This document shows positions 53,205 through 64,000 of a DNA stretch of 64,000 bases, one piece after another. The position numbers and the translations under genes were made by a program. The notes beneath the pieces are model-generated. The model was not told the origin of the DNA and did not search any database. It saw only the letters and a program-made list of their open reading frames with translations. Origin of the DNA: Streptomyces griseiscabiei (GTDB lineage: Bacteria; Actinomycetota; Actinomycetes; Streptomycetales; Streptomycetaceae). The DNA lies in the NCBI RefSeq assembly GCF_020010925.1, contig NZ_JAGJBZ010000002.1:2356001-2420000 (forward strand), written 5' to 3'. How positions within the stretch are numbered: the stretch's first letter is position 1; the number at the start of each line of letters is the position of its first letter.

Positions 53205-53312
53205 CGCGGCAACGCCCGCACGCAGCCGCGCTCTTCACGAGCGGCCGTGCGAGCGCCGTCGCCCCACCCGGCGGAACACCGCCCCCTCCGCTCAAGAAAC
53301 GAGTGCCGCTTC

Positions 53313-55073
53313 ATGACCGCCGCCCCGACCGGCCCGCCCTTCTCCGTCCACGACATACCCTTCAGCGCGCACGGCTCCTGGTTCGGCATCTCTCCCGTGC
53401 TGGCGGAGAAGACACGCGCCGAGGACCTCCACCTCGTCTCGCACCAGAACGGCATGCACGCCGTCCTGCGCCTCGTCCCCCTCGACGCGGCGACGGGGGA
53501 GCGGGCAGAGACCCGTGTTGAGGCGACACCGGGCCTGCTCAGCTGGACCGGTGCGGACGGGCGCATCGACCTCGCCTACGAGTCGCCGGACACCGTACGC
53601 GTACACGGCACCGGTCTCGGGTTCGGCATCAGCGCGGCGGCTCACGCCCTGACCCCGTTCAGCGGGACCTACTTCTACCGCGACCCGGTGGACGGCGCGT
53701 ATGTGTTCACCTCCTACGAGACCGGGCGCCGCTACCGCGTCACCGTGCTGTCCGGCACGGTCGCCGACGTGACCGGTTCCCAGGCCCTGGGCGCCGGGGA
53801 GCGCGGCCTCACGGTCACCGCCGGGGCCGACGGCTCGTGGGAGGTCGCGATCGAGGAACTCGACAGCGCGCGAGCGCCCTTCCGCTCGCGGGCCGCGTTC
53901 GGCGAGGTCGTGGAGGCAGCACGGCAGTCGTTCGCCGAGTTCGTCGACACACTCGCCCCGTGGCGTTCGGCCACCACCCCGGCCGCCGAACTCGCCGCCT
54001 ATGTGGTCTGGTCGGCGACCGTGCGCCCGGCGGGTCTCGTCACCCGTCCCGCCGTACTGATGTCCAAGCACTGGATGGACAAGGTGTGGAGCTGGGACCA
54101 CTGCTTCAACGCCCTTGCCCTGGCGCCCGGTTGCCCGGACCTGGCCTGGGACCAGTTCTCCCTCCCCTTCGACCACCAGGACGAGAGCGGCGCGCTGCCC
54201 GACTCCGTCACCCACTCCGAGGTCCTCCACAACTTCGTCAAACCCCCTATCCACGGCTGGACCTTCGGGCACCTCCGCAGACGGCTGCCCGAGCCGCTCA
54301 CCCGTGCGCAACTGACCGAGGCGTACGACAGACTGACCCGCTGGACGGACTTCTGGCTCACCGCGCGACGCGCACCCGGCGCGGCCCTGCCCCACTACCA
54401 GCACGGCAACGACAGCGGCTGGGACAACGCCACCACCTTCGACCCCGAACGCGTGGTCGTCACCGCCGACCTGGCCGCCTTCCTCATCCTCCAACTGCGT
54501 GAACTTGCCGACCTGGCCACCGACCTGGACCGGCACGACGACGCCCGCACCTGGACGCGTACGGCTGACGCGACCCAGGCCGCGCTGCTCGAACAGCTCT
54601 GGACCGGCGAGCGGTTCGTTGCCCGGGGCCTGGACAGCCAGGACACCTGGAGCAGCGCCAGCCTGCTCGACCTGATGCCCATCGCGCTGGGCGAGCACCT
54701 GCCCGAAAGCGTCAGCAGCGTCCTGGCCGACCGCATCGAGGCTCACCTCACCTCGCACGGCCTGGCCACCGAACTTCCCACCTCGCCGCACTACCTCTCC
54801 GACGGCTACTGGCGCGGCCCGATCTGGGCCCCCGCCACCGTCCTCGTCGAGGACGGCCTGCGCCGGGCCGGGCACATACGCCTCGCGGACGAGATCAGCG
54901 CCCGCTTCCGCGCCCTGTGCGAAACCTCCGGATTCGCCGAGAACTTCGATGCACTGACCGGCGAGGGACTGCGCGACCGCGCCTACACCTGGACCGCGAG
55001 CAGCTACCTCCTCCTCGCCGAAGCCCACGAACTCCGGCGCGCGGACACCAGAACCAACACCACCGTCGCCTGA
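53313..55073 (+). CDS. GH63-like six-hairpin glycoside hydrolase
   Basis: 586 residues from ATG at 53313; upstream in-frame codons read as leader. No signal peptide. An N-terminal beta-rich domain (1-215) precedes an (alpha/alpha)6 domain: 'LMSKHWMDKVWSWDHCFNALALAPG' (Trp-Asp-His typical of GH63/MGH-type enzymes), 'YQHGNDSGWDNATTFD' (the DSGWDNS-like motif), 'GYWRGPIWAPATVLV' and 'FAENFDALTGEG' (candidate base Glu). Such enzymes remove alpha-glucosyl or alpha-mannosyl units from oligosaccharides or glycosylglycerates. It presumably digests the sugar imported by the adjacent ABC system. Confidence 0.85.
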   Translation: MTAAPTGPPFSVHDIPFSAHGSWFGISPVLAEKTRAEDLHLVSHQNGMHAVLRLVPLDAATGERAETRVEATPGLLSWTGADGRIDLAYESPDTVRVHGTGLGFGISAAAHALTPFSGTYFYRDPVDGAYVFTSYETGRRYRVTVLSGTVADVTGSQALGAGERGLTVTAGADGSWEVAIEELDSARAPFRSRAAFGEVVEAARQSFAEFVDTLAPWRSATTPAAELAAYVVWSATVRPAGLVTRPAVLMSKHWMDKVWSWDHCFNALALAPGCPDLAWDQFSLPFDHQDESGALPDSVTHSEVLHNFVKPPIHGWTFGHLRRRLPEPLTRAQLTEAYDRLTRWTDFWLTARRAPGAALPHYQHGNDSGWDNATTFDPERVVVTADLAAFLILQLRELADLATDLDRHDDARTWTRTADATQAALLEQLWTGERFVARGLDSQDTWSSASLLDLMPIALGEHLPESVSSVLADRIEAHLTSHGLATELPTSPHYLSDGYWRGPIWAPATVLVEDGLRRAGHIRLADEISARFRALCETSGFAENFDALTGEGLRDRAYTWTASSYLLLAEAHELRRADTRTNTTVA

Positions 55074-55157
55074 TTCGCGAGCGACCACTCACCCATACGT
55101 CCGGCACGGGGGCCGGCGCAGCAACAACCAGCCGTACCCCTGAAGGGACGTAAGCAC

Positions 55158-58100
55158 ATGACAGGAATCGGGCAAAGACGCTCGACCACGAGACGCCTTC
55201 TCCACGGCATCACCAAGTCGCTGCTCTCGCTGACCGTCATAGCAGGCGCCACCACCGTGATGGTGACGCCTGCCTCCGCCGCCACCCCCACCCTCACCGT
55301 CGACCTGGGCACCACCACCGGAGCCTTCCACGGCGGTGCCTCCGGGGTGCTGTACGGCCTGTACGGGCCGGACGTGCCGACCGACAACCTCATCGAGGGG
55401 ATGGGCCTGCAGACCATCAACACGAAGGCCCAGGACGGACAGCAGCACCCGGGCTCGGACGTACTGGAGGTCGCCAAGCCGTTCGTGGACACCGGCGGCA
55501 AAGACATCATGATCTACATGACGGACGTGTACCGCACGTTCAGTTACGAACGCGCCAGCTACGCCGCCTACCAGTCGGCCATGAGGACCCAGATCGAGCA
55601 GGTGCTGGCCAGCCCCTACAAGGACCGTGTCGTCCTCGTCCCTTACAACGAGCCCGACGGCATGTGGTTCCAGGGCATGCGCACCCAGGCAGGGCCGCTG
55701 GCCTCCTTCAACGCCGAGTGGCTCCAGACGTACAACTTCATCAAGGGCCTGTGGCCCGCGGCGCGGATAGCCGGACCCAACCTTTCCAGCTACACCGAGT
55801 TCGCCTACAAGGGCTTCCTCACCTACTGCAAGGCCAACAACTGCCTGCCGGACGTCACGACCTGGCACACCCTGGGCAGCCCCGCGGACGTGCGCAGCAC
55901 CACCGACAACTACCGCGCGGCCGAGACCGCGGTGGGGACCGGCTCGCACCTGCCGATCAACCTCAACGAGTACGCCTTCCGCTACCACCTGACCGACCCC
56001 GGCCAGATGGTGCAGTGGATCGCGGCCATGGAGGACGAGAAGATCGACGGAAACCTGCCCTACTGGAACATCAACGGCAACCTCGGCGACTCCGCCGCGG
56101 CCCAGAACACCCCCAACGCCCAGTGGTGGCTCTACAACTGGTACAGCTCCATGACCGGCAACACGGTCAAGGTCACCGGCGCCGCCAACAACGCCGCGTA
56201 CACCCTCCAGGGCCTGGCGAGCCTGGACACGGCCAAGAAGCAGGCCCGCGTCATCCTCGCCGGGGGCGGCACGAGCGGCGACTCCAACACGGTCATCAAG
56301 AACATCGACCCCGCCGTCTTCGGCAGCACCGTGCACGTCAGCGTCTTCCAGGACCGCTACAGCGGCTACATCGGCGCGGCGGCCACCCCGACGCGGCTCT
56401 CCGACGCCGACGTCGCCGTGGGCTCCGACGGCTCGATCACCCTGCCCATCACCCTCGACGCGATGTCCGCGTACGAGGTGGTCGTCTCCCCTGGCGGCAC
56501 CGGTAGCGCCACCGCCTCCGACAGCACCTGGTCGGCCAGCTACGAGGCCGAGAGCGCCACGCTCAGCGGCAGCGGCTACAACATCAACACCGAGGGCACC
56601 ACCAGCAGACTCGACAAGTTCGCCACCTCGGGTACGAAGGATGTCGGCGGCCTGCGCACCGGCTCGACCACGGTGATCTCCTTCCCTGTCTCCGTCCCCA
56701 CCACCGGCGACTACGACCTGTCGGTGTTCGGCAGCAGCTACGCCAAGGACGCCGACGTCAAGGGCCCGACGAACGTGTACGCGCGGGTCGACGGCGGCGC
56801 CTCGACCAGGGTCGACATACCGGTGGGCTTCCAGTGGGTGGTGTGGGGGCACAGCGACACCACGGTGCACCTCACCGCGGGCAGCCACACCATCACCCTG
56901 GCCACCACCGGGGACAACGGCGCGGCGACCGTCGGCGACGCCATCATCGACAAGATCGACCTCCGGTACAAGGACGCCGCGGTCCAGGGCACCACGCTCT
57001 ACGAGGCCGAGCAGGCCAACCTCTCCGACAACGGCACCGCTTCCTACACCTCCCAGGGTCAGTCCGGCGCCGGCGCGGTGAACCTCACCTCCGGCAAGTC
57101 CGCCACGTTCTGGGTCTACTCCGCCCGTGACGGCTACGCGGACCTGACGGCCCGCTTCCGCAACACCGGCCAGGCCGGCCTCACCGTCAACGGCAAGGCA
57201 GCCGACGACCAGACCCTCTCCGGCGCGACGACCGGCGCCTGGTCCACCTCCGCCAACCGGGTCTACCTCAACAGCGGCATCAACAAGGTCAAGGTGACCG
57301 GCACCAGCGGCACCCTCGCCCTGGACGACCTGGCCGTCACCCCGTTCAGCGCCACCGACGCCGTCACCACCGGAAACGTCGTCACCTACCAGGCCGAGAA
57401 CGGCACCCTCACCGGCACCGCGGCCACCGACACCACCTACAGCCAGGCCAACGGCGGCGTCGTCACCGGCATCGGCAACGGAACCGCCAACTCCCTCACC
57501 CTCAACGTCAACGCGCCCGAGGCCGGCACGTACGCCATGACCATGCGCTACGCCAACAACGAGGAACTGCCCTCCAACCACTACAACCCCGACCTGTACG
57601 CCGAGCACGCCGACGTCAGTGTCAACGGCGGCACCGCCACCCGCGTCAACTTCGCCAGCACCCTGCACTGGAACCAGTTCAACAACTACACGGTTCCCGT
57701 CACCCTCGCCGCGGGCGCGAACACGGTGAAGTTCACCGCCTCGCAGCTCTACAACTACGACGGCACCACCATCGGCGTGGTCTACTCCGGCGGCGGCAGC
57801 GACATCGGCCAGCCCATGCGCTCCAGCTCCGCGCCCCACCTCGACCAGGTCTCCTTCGCACCCGCGAGCCTGCACATCGGCGCCTCGACCGGCTTCTCCT
57901 CCACGGCCGTCGCCCAGCACAGCGGGCTCTGCCTCGAAGACCCCGCCCAGTCCACCGCCGACGGCACCCAGTACCAGCAGAACACTTGCGGAAGCGGCGA
58001 GGCACAGCGCTTCGACTTCCACCCCGTCACCGGCGCCACCGACACCTACACCGTCGTCAACCACTCCAGCGGCAAGTGCCTCGACATCTCCGCCCTCTCC

Positions 58101-58352
58101 ACGGCCAACGGCGCCGCCGTCCAGCAGTGGACCTGCCTCGGCGCCGCCAACCAACGGTTCACCCTCAGGCCCGTCACCGCACTCGGCAACAGCCACGACT
58201 ACCAACTAGTCGCCGCACACAGCGGCAAGTGCGTCGACGTCAGCACCATCTCCACCGCACCCGGCGCCCTCGTCCACCAATGGACCTGTGACACGGGAAG
58301 CACGCTGACCACCAAGAAGAACCAGATCTGGCGGCTCTCCGGCAAGGACTGA
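55158..58352 (+). CDS. secreted clan-A-like glycoside hydrolase with CBM35/6-like modules and a ricin-type C-terminal lectin
   Basis: 1,064 residues from ATG at 55158 with AAGGGA upstream. Signal peptide to about residue 41 (P-A-S-A-A). Catalytic domain as in the paralogue at 45527: Glu165 in 'VLVPYNEPDGMWF' and Glu271 in 'LPINLNEYAFRYH'. CBM35/6-like modules start near 'WSASYEAESATLSGSGY', 'TLYEAEQANLSDNG' and 'VTYQAENGTLTGTA'. An extra ricin/CBM13 domain at the C-terminus, 'AQHSGLCLEDPAQSTADGT', 'SGKCLDISALSTANGAAVQQWTC' and 'SGKCVDVSTISTAPGALVHQWTC', has the QxW repeats. It closes the LacI locus. The target polysaccharide is not evident. Confidence 0.88.
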   Translation: MTGIGQRRSTTRRLLHGITKSLLSLTVIAGATTVMVTPASAATPTLTVDLGTTTGAFHGGASGVLYGLYGPDVPTDNLIEGMGLQTINTKAQDGQQHPGSDVLEVAKPFVDTGGKDIMIYMTDVYRTFSYERASYAAYQSAMRTQIEQVLASPYKDRVVLVPYNEPDGMWFQGMRTQAGPLASFNAEWLQTYNFIKGLWPAARIAGPNLSSYTEFAYKGFLTYCKANNCLPDVTTWHTLGSPADVRSTTDNYRAAETAVGTGSHLPINLNEYAFRYHLTDPGQMVQWIAAMEDEKIDGNLPYWNINGNLGDSAAAQNTPNAQWWLYNWYSSMTGNTVKVTGAANNAAYTLQGLASLDTAKKQARVILAGGGTSGDSNTVIKNIDPAVFGSTVHVSVFQDRYSGYIGAAATPTRLSDADVAVGSDGSITLPITLDAMSAYEVVVSPGGTGSATASDSTWSASYEAESATLSGSGYNINTEGTTSRLDKFATSGTKDVGGLRTGSTTVISFPVSVPTTGDYDLSVFGSSYAKDADVKGPTNVYARVDGGASTRVDIPVGFQWVVWGHSDTTVHLTAGSHTITLATTGDNGAATVGDAIIDKIDLRYKDAAVQGTTLYEAEQANLSDNGTASYTSQGQSGAGAVNLTSGKSATFWVYSARDGYADLTARFRNTGQAGLTVNGKAADDQTLSGATTGAWSTSANRVYLNSGINKVKVTGTSGTLALDDLAVTPFSATDAVTTGNVVTYQAENGTLTGTAATDTTYSQANGGVVTGIGNGTANSLTLNVNAPEAGTYAMTMRYANNEELPSNHYNPDLYAEHADVSVNGGTATRVNFASTLHWNQFNNYTVPVTLAAGANTVKFTASQLYNYDGTTIGVVYSGGGSDIGQPMRSSSAPHLDQVSFAPASLHIGASTGFSSTAVAQHSGLCLEDPAQSTADGTQYQQNTCGSGEAQRFDFHPVTGATDTYTVVNHSSGKCLDISALSTANGAAVQQWTCLGAANQRFTLRPVTALGNSHDYQLVAAHSGKCVDVSTISTAPGALVHQWTCDTGSTLTTKKNQIWRLSGKD

Positions 58353-58426
58353 CCAGCAGCGGATCCCGCTGAGTCTCCCGGTCGCACCGGCAGAAACAGG
58401 CCCTGACTTCTCTGCGGGATCACGTG

Positions 58427-58459
58427 AGAGGGGCCACGACACTCGGTCGTGGCCCCTCT
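58427..58459 (+). terminator. strong terminator after the lectin-bearing glycosidase
   Basis: AGAGGGGCCACGAC and GTCGTGGCCCCTCT form a perfect 14-bp stem with a 5-nt loop, followed by T-rich TCTCGT. It ends the LacI-controlled operon. Confidence 0.92.
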
Positions 58460-61141
<2,682 letters not shown>

Positions 61142-61294
61142 CGCCGTCCACCAGGATTGATCGAGGCGGTCAGGTCTCGGGCCTCTTACCGGCGGCTTGG
61201 CGTAGTTGCCGAAGGCCTCCTGCTCGACGCTGGGTCACGCCAATCACCCCGCCGGTACTTGTTGTCCGCCTCGCTCGCTGAGCTCTGCCACACT

Positions 61295-61451
61295 CCCGCC
61301 CGACGAGTTGCTCCAGCTGCCGTTCACCGGCTCAGAAGCCGTCGACATGGGTAGCCACGGCCTCGCCAAGCGCGCCATCCATCTCCGCGTCCGCTGCTTT
61401 CCTGCTCGGCTCTACCGCTACCTTTCATCACTGGAAGTCCAACTGAGCTGA
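61295..61451 (+). pseudogene. SDR gene fragment
   Basis: 'ELLQLPFTGSEAVDMGSHGLAKRAIHLRVR' resembles residues ~155-180 of the SDR at 30072 ('DLLDLPFTDPQVVGQGAYGLAKYGNQLRVQ'), including the catalytic-Lys region, although the Tyr is His. Nothing else of the gene remains. Confidence 0.6.
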
Positions 61452-61464
61452 CCTCGGGTGTGGC

Positions 61465-61803
61465 ACCGGCGTCCGGGGCCGGCGCGGTCAGGCGCCGGCA
61501 AGCTCTCTCGTCCGTTCACGGTGCGCTGTACCGCGTGTTTCCTCATTCCCCGAGCAGCCGGCCCAGCCATCGCAGTCGTGCCGCCTGGGTCGCCCGGGAC
61601 ACCTCGGCCTGTGGTGCCATCAGGTCGTAGCCGTGGAAACCGCCGGGCCACACGTGGAGTTCGGCGACCCCACCCGCCTGCCAGATCCGCGAGGCGTACG
61701 CAACGGTCTCATCCCGGAAGGTCTCCGCGGAGCCGACGTCCAGGAAGGCCGCCGGCAGCCCGGACAGGTCCTCGGCCCTGGCCGGCGCGGCGTAGACGGG
61801 CAC
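61465..61803 (-). pseudogene. esterase 3' fragment, inverted copy of 31720-32055
   Basis: 86 codons, 'VYAAPARAEDLSGLPAAFLDVGSAETFRDETVAYASRIWQAGGVAELHVWPGGFHGYDLMAPQAEVSRATQAARLRWLGRLLGE' in running order, almost identical to the C-terminus of the esterase at 31017. Homology continues about 70 bp past the stop, through the same non-coding sequence, to about 61465. The nucleophile and oxyanion parts are absent. Confidence 0.88.
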
Positions 61804-61940
61804 GTTGCATGCTCTTCGGACGGGAAGTCAGGTCGGGCATGCCTGTGATCTCGGTGCCCCGGGCCGCGAGGTGCCATTGGCGCCGTAGGCCGGTGTCCAC
61901 GCCTTCTGCGGCCGGAGGGCCGACGGGTACGTGTTGCAGC

Positions 61941-61979
61941 GCCGTCGGGCGGGCGATTCTTGTCCGCCCGCCCGACGGC
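61941..61979 (-). terminator. terminator hairpin of the second subtilase
   Basis: GCCGTCGGGCGGGC (61941-61954) pairs perfectly with GCCCGCCCGACGGC (61966-61979), 14-bp stem and 11-nt loop. It is 74 bp past the stop of the minus-strand peptidase gene. Confidence 0.85.
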
Positions 61980-62053
61980 CGAGTAGGCCAGGTAGCCCGC
62001 GTCGCCGCCCTGGTAGTACGTGGCGGTCGCGGCGGAGTTCCGTCGGGAGTCGG

Positions 62054-64000
62054 TTACTGCGTGAAGGTCAGGGCCGTGCGGCCCACGGTGCTGGAGCCGT
62101 CGCCGTACTCGACGACCCCGAGGTCGCGCTCACCCGGTACGGCCCCGGGCCAGGTGACCGTCAGATCGCGCAGGTCACCGGCAACGACCTGCTGGTTGGC
62201 GGGGGTGACCACGGCGTGGGCGGCCGGGGTGTTCTGGCCGACCTTCCAGGTCCAGAGGGTGAACTGCTGGCTCGTCGAGCCTTCCGGGAGTTCGGACTGG
62301 ACGATGTACACCTCGTAGTCGCCGGGCGGCAGGTCGGCGTGTTCGTCCGAGCCGGCGTTCGGTGAGGGACTGACAAGTGTGCCGTCGGCGTCGAACGCGT
62401 ACAGGTCGAGGTTGCTGCCGGGCAGGTGATCGGCCCCCGTGGTCGCCACCCGGGTGAACGGGGCGTCCTGCGGGACGTGGACCTGTGTCTTCGCCACCGC
62501 GTCCGACGTGTGCGGATCGGCCGCGAAGTCCGTGGTGTCGGTGCCGATGAGGGTTCCGGTGGTTTTCTCCGGGCTGTAGAGATCCGCCTTCGCGGTCAGT
62601 TCGCCGGTCCAGCCCACCCGGGTGGTGAGCGCGGTGGGGTTCCGGCCGTCGACGGAGACCTCGTGCGGCGCGGCGAGTAGGGTGGCGCGCAGGACGATCG
62701 GGCTGGTGACCCTGTGGTGGCTGTGGGTGTCGCTCCAGGTGAGTGAGCCGTACGACCAGTCGCCGTAGGCGGCGTCGGTGCGGGTGAGCTGCACCTTGTA
62801 GGTTGCCGACTCGCCCGGGCTCAGGGTCAGTCGCTTCGGGGTGAGTTGCGCCTTGTAGCCGGGTGGGGTCTGGAGGGTCGCCTGGTAGGTGGCGGTCTCC
62901 GTGGCCACGTTGGTGACGGTACGGGTGAGTGTCTGGCGGCCGGCCAGGTCGCCGACCGCGATCGACGCGTAGTTCAGGTCGCTCGGGTCGGTCTTCGGAG
63001 CGGTGGCGCAGGCGTCGGTGGCGTCCTCCGCCGTCGGCTCCTGGCCGATGGAGCACAGGTACGACGTCCAGTCGGCCGAAGTGGAGTCGTACACCAGGCC
63101 GGGGTCGGCGGCGAGGGCCGGCCGGACCTGGCCGGCGCCGTAGTCGAGCGGGGTCGCCGAGTCCGCGCCCTGCTGGCCTGTGGGACGCTGCCGGCCTATG
63201 GGCTTGCCCTCGTTGTCGGTTGCCGAGGCCGTCGTCATCAAGGCCGACTTGACCTCCATCGGCGACCAATCGGGGTGCAGGGACTTCAGCAGCGTCGCGA
63301 GGCCCGAGATGTGCGGGGCAGCCATCGACGTACCGTCCATGAAGCCGAAGTGGCCCGCGTATCCGCCGGCGCCTCCCGGAACGGTGCCCGCTGCGATCAT
63401 GCTGCCCGGTGCGGAGAGGTCGGGCTTGAGCAGGTCGCCGTTGCTGAAGGGGTCGGGGCCGCCGGAGGAGAAGTCGGAGACGGCGGGAGCCTGTGTGCGG
63501 ACGCTCCGCGAGGGGGTGAGTTCGGCGGAGGCACCCTCCGTCGCGGCGTAGGCCCTGACCTTCGCACCGTCCTCCTGGCCCAGCGGGAACATGGGGACGG
63601 AGAAGTCGCCCCAGAGGTAGCTCTGGGAGCTGGAGGGCGTGTTGGAGACGATGACTGCCACGCCTCCGGCGTCCCGTACTTCGTTGGCCTTGTCGACGAT
63701 CAGGTTGACACCGCGGTCGCAGGCGACGATCTTCCCCTTCACCTTGGCCGCGTCCAGGGTGCCCGTGAAGCACATCGCTGCCTCGGCGGGGTCCGCCGAC
63801 TCCTTGCGAGCGTCGACGGCGTTGATCAGCGGGGCGGTGGGGATTCCCGTACTGAAGCCGCTGTTGGTGAACCGGCTTCCGTCGCCCAGGGCCAGCGCGT
63901 AGTCGTATTTCGTGTCATGGGTGGTTGCCGCCACCGTCGTGACCCAGGGGGCGGTGTTCTCCACCGTGTTCGGGCCCAGGTTGCTGGCTGCCGCGGAGAC
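62054..64000 (-). CDS. secreted S8 family serine peptidase with PA domain, 5' partial
   Basis: About 648 residues are visible and the frame is open to the window edge, so the signal, propeptide, Asp and His regions lie outside. The visible part starts at 'SAAASNLGPNTVENTAPWVTTVAA' (oxyanion Asn region), then a PA insert 'KVKGKIVACDRGVNLIVDKANEVRDAGGVAVIVSN', the catalytic Ser in 'MDGTSMAAPHISGLATLLKSLHPDWSP', and a fibronectin-like domain 'TLTRTVTNVATETATYQATLQTPPGYKAQLTPKRLTLSPGESATYKV'. This layout matches plant-cucumisin-like subtilases of Streptomyces. It is distinct from the subtilase at 24970, which lacks the PA insert. Confidence 0.92.
   Translation of the reverse strand, partial: VSAAASNLGPNTVENTAPWVTTVAATTHDTKYDYALALGDGSRFTNSGFSTGIPTAPLINAVDARKESADPAEAAMCFTGTLDAAKVKGKIVACDRGVNLIVDKANEVRDAGGVAVIVSNTPSSSQSYLWGDFSVPMFPLGQEDGAKVRAYAATEGASAELTPSRSVRTQAPAVSDFSSGGPDPFSNGDLLKPDLSAPGSMIAAGTVPGGAGGYAGHFGFMDGTSMAAPHISGLATLLKSLHPDWSPMEVKSALMTTASATDNEGKPIGRQRPTGQQGADSATPLDYGAGQVRPALAADPGLVYDSTSADWTSYLCSIGQEPTAEDATDACATAPKTDPSDLNYASIAVGDLAGRQTLTRTVTNVATETATYQATLQTPPGYKAQLTPKRLTLSPGESATYKVQLTRTDAAYGDWSYGSLTWSDTHSHHRVTSPIVLRATLLAAPHEVSVDGRNPTALTTRVGWTGELTAKADLYSPEKTTGTLIGTDTTDFAADPHTSDAVAKTQVHVPQDAPFTRVATTGADHLPGSNLDLYAFDADGTLVSPSPNAGSDEHADLPPGDYEVYIVQSELPEGSTSQQFTLWTWKVGQNTPAAHAVVTPANQQVVAGDLRDLTVTWPGAVPGERDLGVVEYGDGSSTVGRTALTFTQ

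Noticed and set aside
55089..58205. 1,038-residue minus-strand open frame
   Set aside because: Gly/Val/Asp-rich antisense shadow of the glycosidase at 55158, with no motifs and no ribosome site.
61980..62053. coding-like minus-strand text 'AATATYYQGGDAGYLAYS' past the subtilase stop
   Set aside because: Too short, no start codon, and it runs into the terminator hairpin; could be coincidence or a frameshifted tail.

Overview
The window reads as a Streptomyces (or close actinomycete) chromosome segment. Coding is very GC-rich, GTG starts and 1-4 bp start/stop overlaps are common, LysR/GntR/MarR/TetR/LacI regulators are dense, large secreted enzymes are present, and two copies of an intergenic hairpin repeat I recognise from Streptomyces occur at 8183 and 10368. 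The mix of catabolic genes, insertion-sequence relics and broken paralogues suggests an accessory or chromosome-arm region; this is inference.

Layout. 1-10.4 kb: a partial SMP-30-like propeller gene, a LysR/EamA pair, and a GntR-led aromatic operon (PIG-L-type hydratase, LigK/GalC-type aldolase, GalD-type tautomerase, VOC extradiol dioxygenase, MarR), then an FSP1/Ndh-like flavoprotein, a HAD phosphatase and dodecin. 10.4-24.7 kb: an accessory island that begins at a decapitated egtD. It holds a Cys/His-rich unknown protein, an XRE regulator with an operator array, a DUF6083 / unknown / UvrD-like helicase operon, IS110, IS5 and ISL3 relics, and on the minus strand a compact operon (17.7-21.9 kb) encoding a ubiquitin-like protein, a cysteine-less E2-like protein, a JAB-E1 fusion, a CD-NTase, a second E2 with a cysteine, and a one-TM protein. 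A divergent HigB/HigA-ImmA-like toxin-antitoxin pair shares its control region. 24.9-44.4 kb: a secreted subtilase, TetR/SDR/esterase, a thioesterase, decayed copies of AKR, dioxygenase and MarR genes, an MFS-GH78 pair with a TetR, a metallophosphoesterase and an aldo/keto reductase. 45.5-58.4 kb: a LacI-controlled sugar locus with two paralogous secreted glycosidases carrying carbohydrate-binding modules, flanking lacI, an ABC importer and an intracellular six-hairpin glycosidase. 58.7-64 kb: an AKR and its probable XRE regulator, relics of the SDR/esterase pair, and a second, partial subtilase.

Functional logic. The GntR operon fits the lower half of gallate/protocatechuate 4,5-cleavage, converting oxalomesaconate-type intermediates to pyruvate and oxaloacetate. 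The LacI locus fits extracellular trimming of a plant-type polysaccharide, import of the released oligosaccharide and cytoplasmic hydrolysis. The best candidate for an undescribed system is the 17.7-23.6 kb block, where ubiquitin-like conjugation, cyclic-oligonucleotide signalling (CBASS-like) and a toxin-antitoxin module meet around one pair of long palindromic operators.
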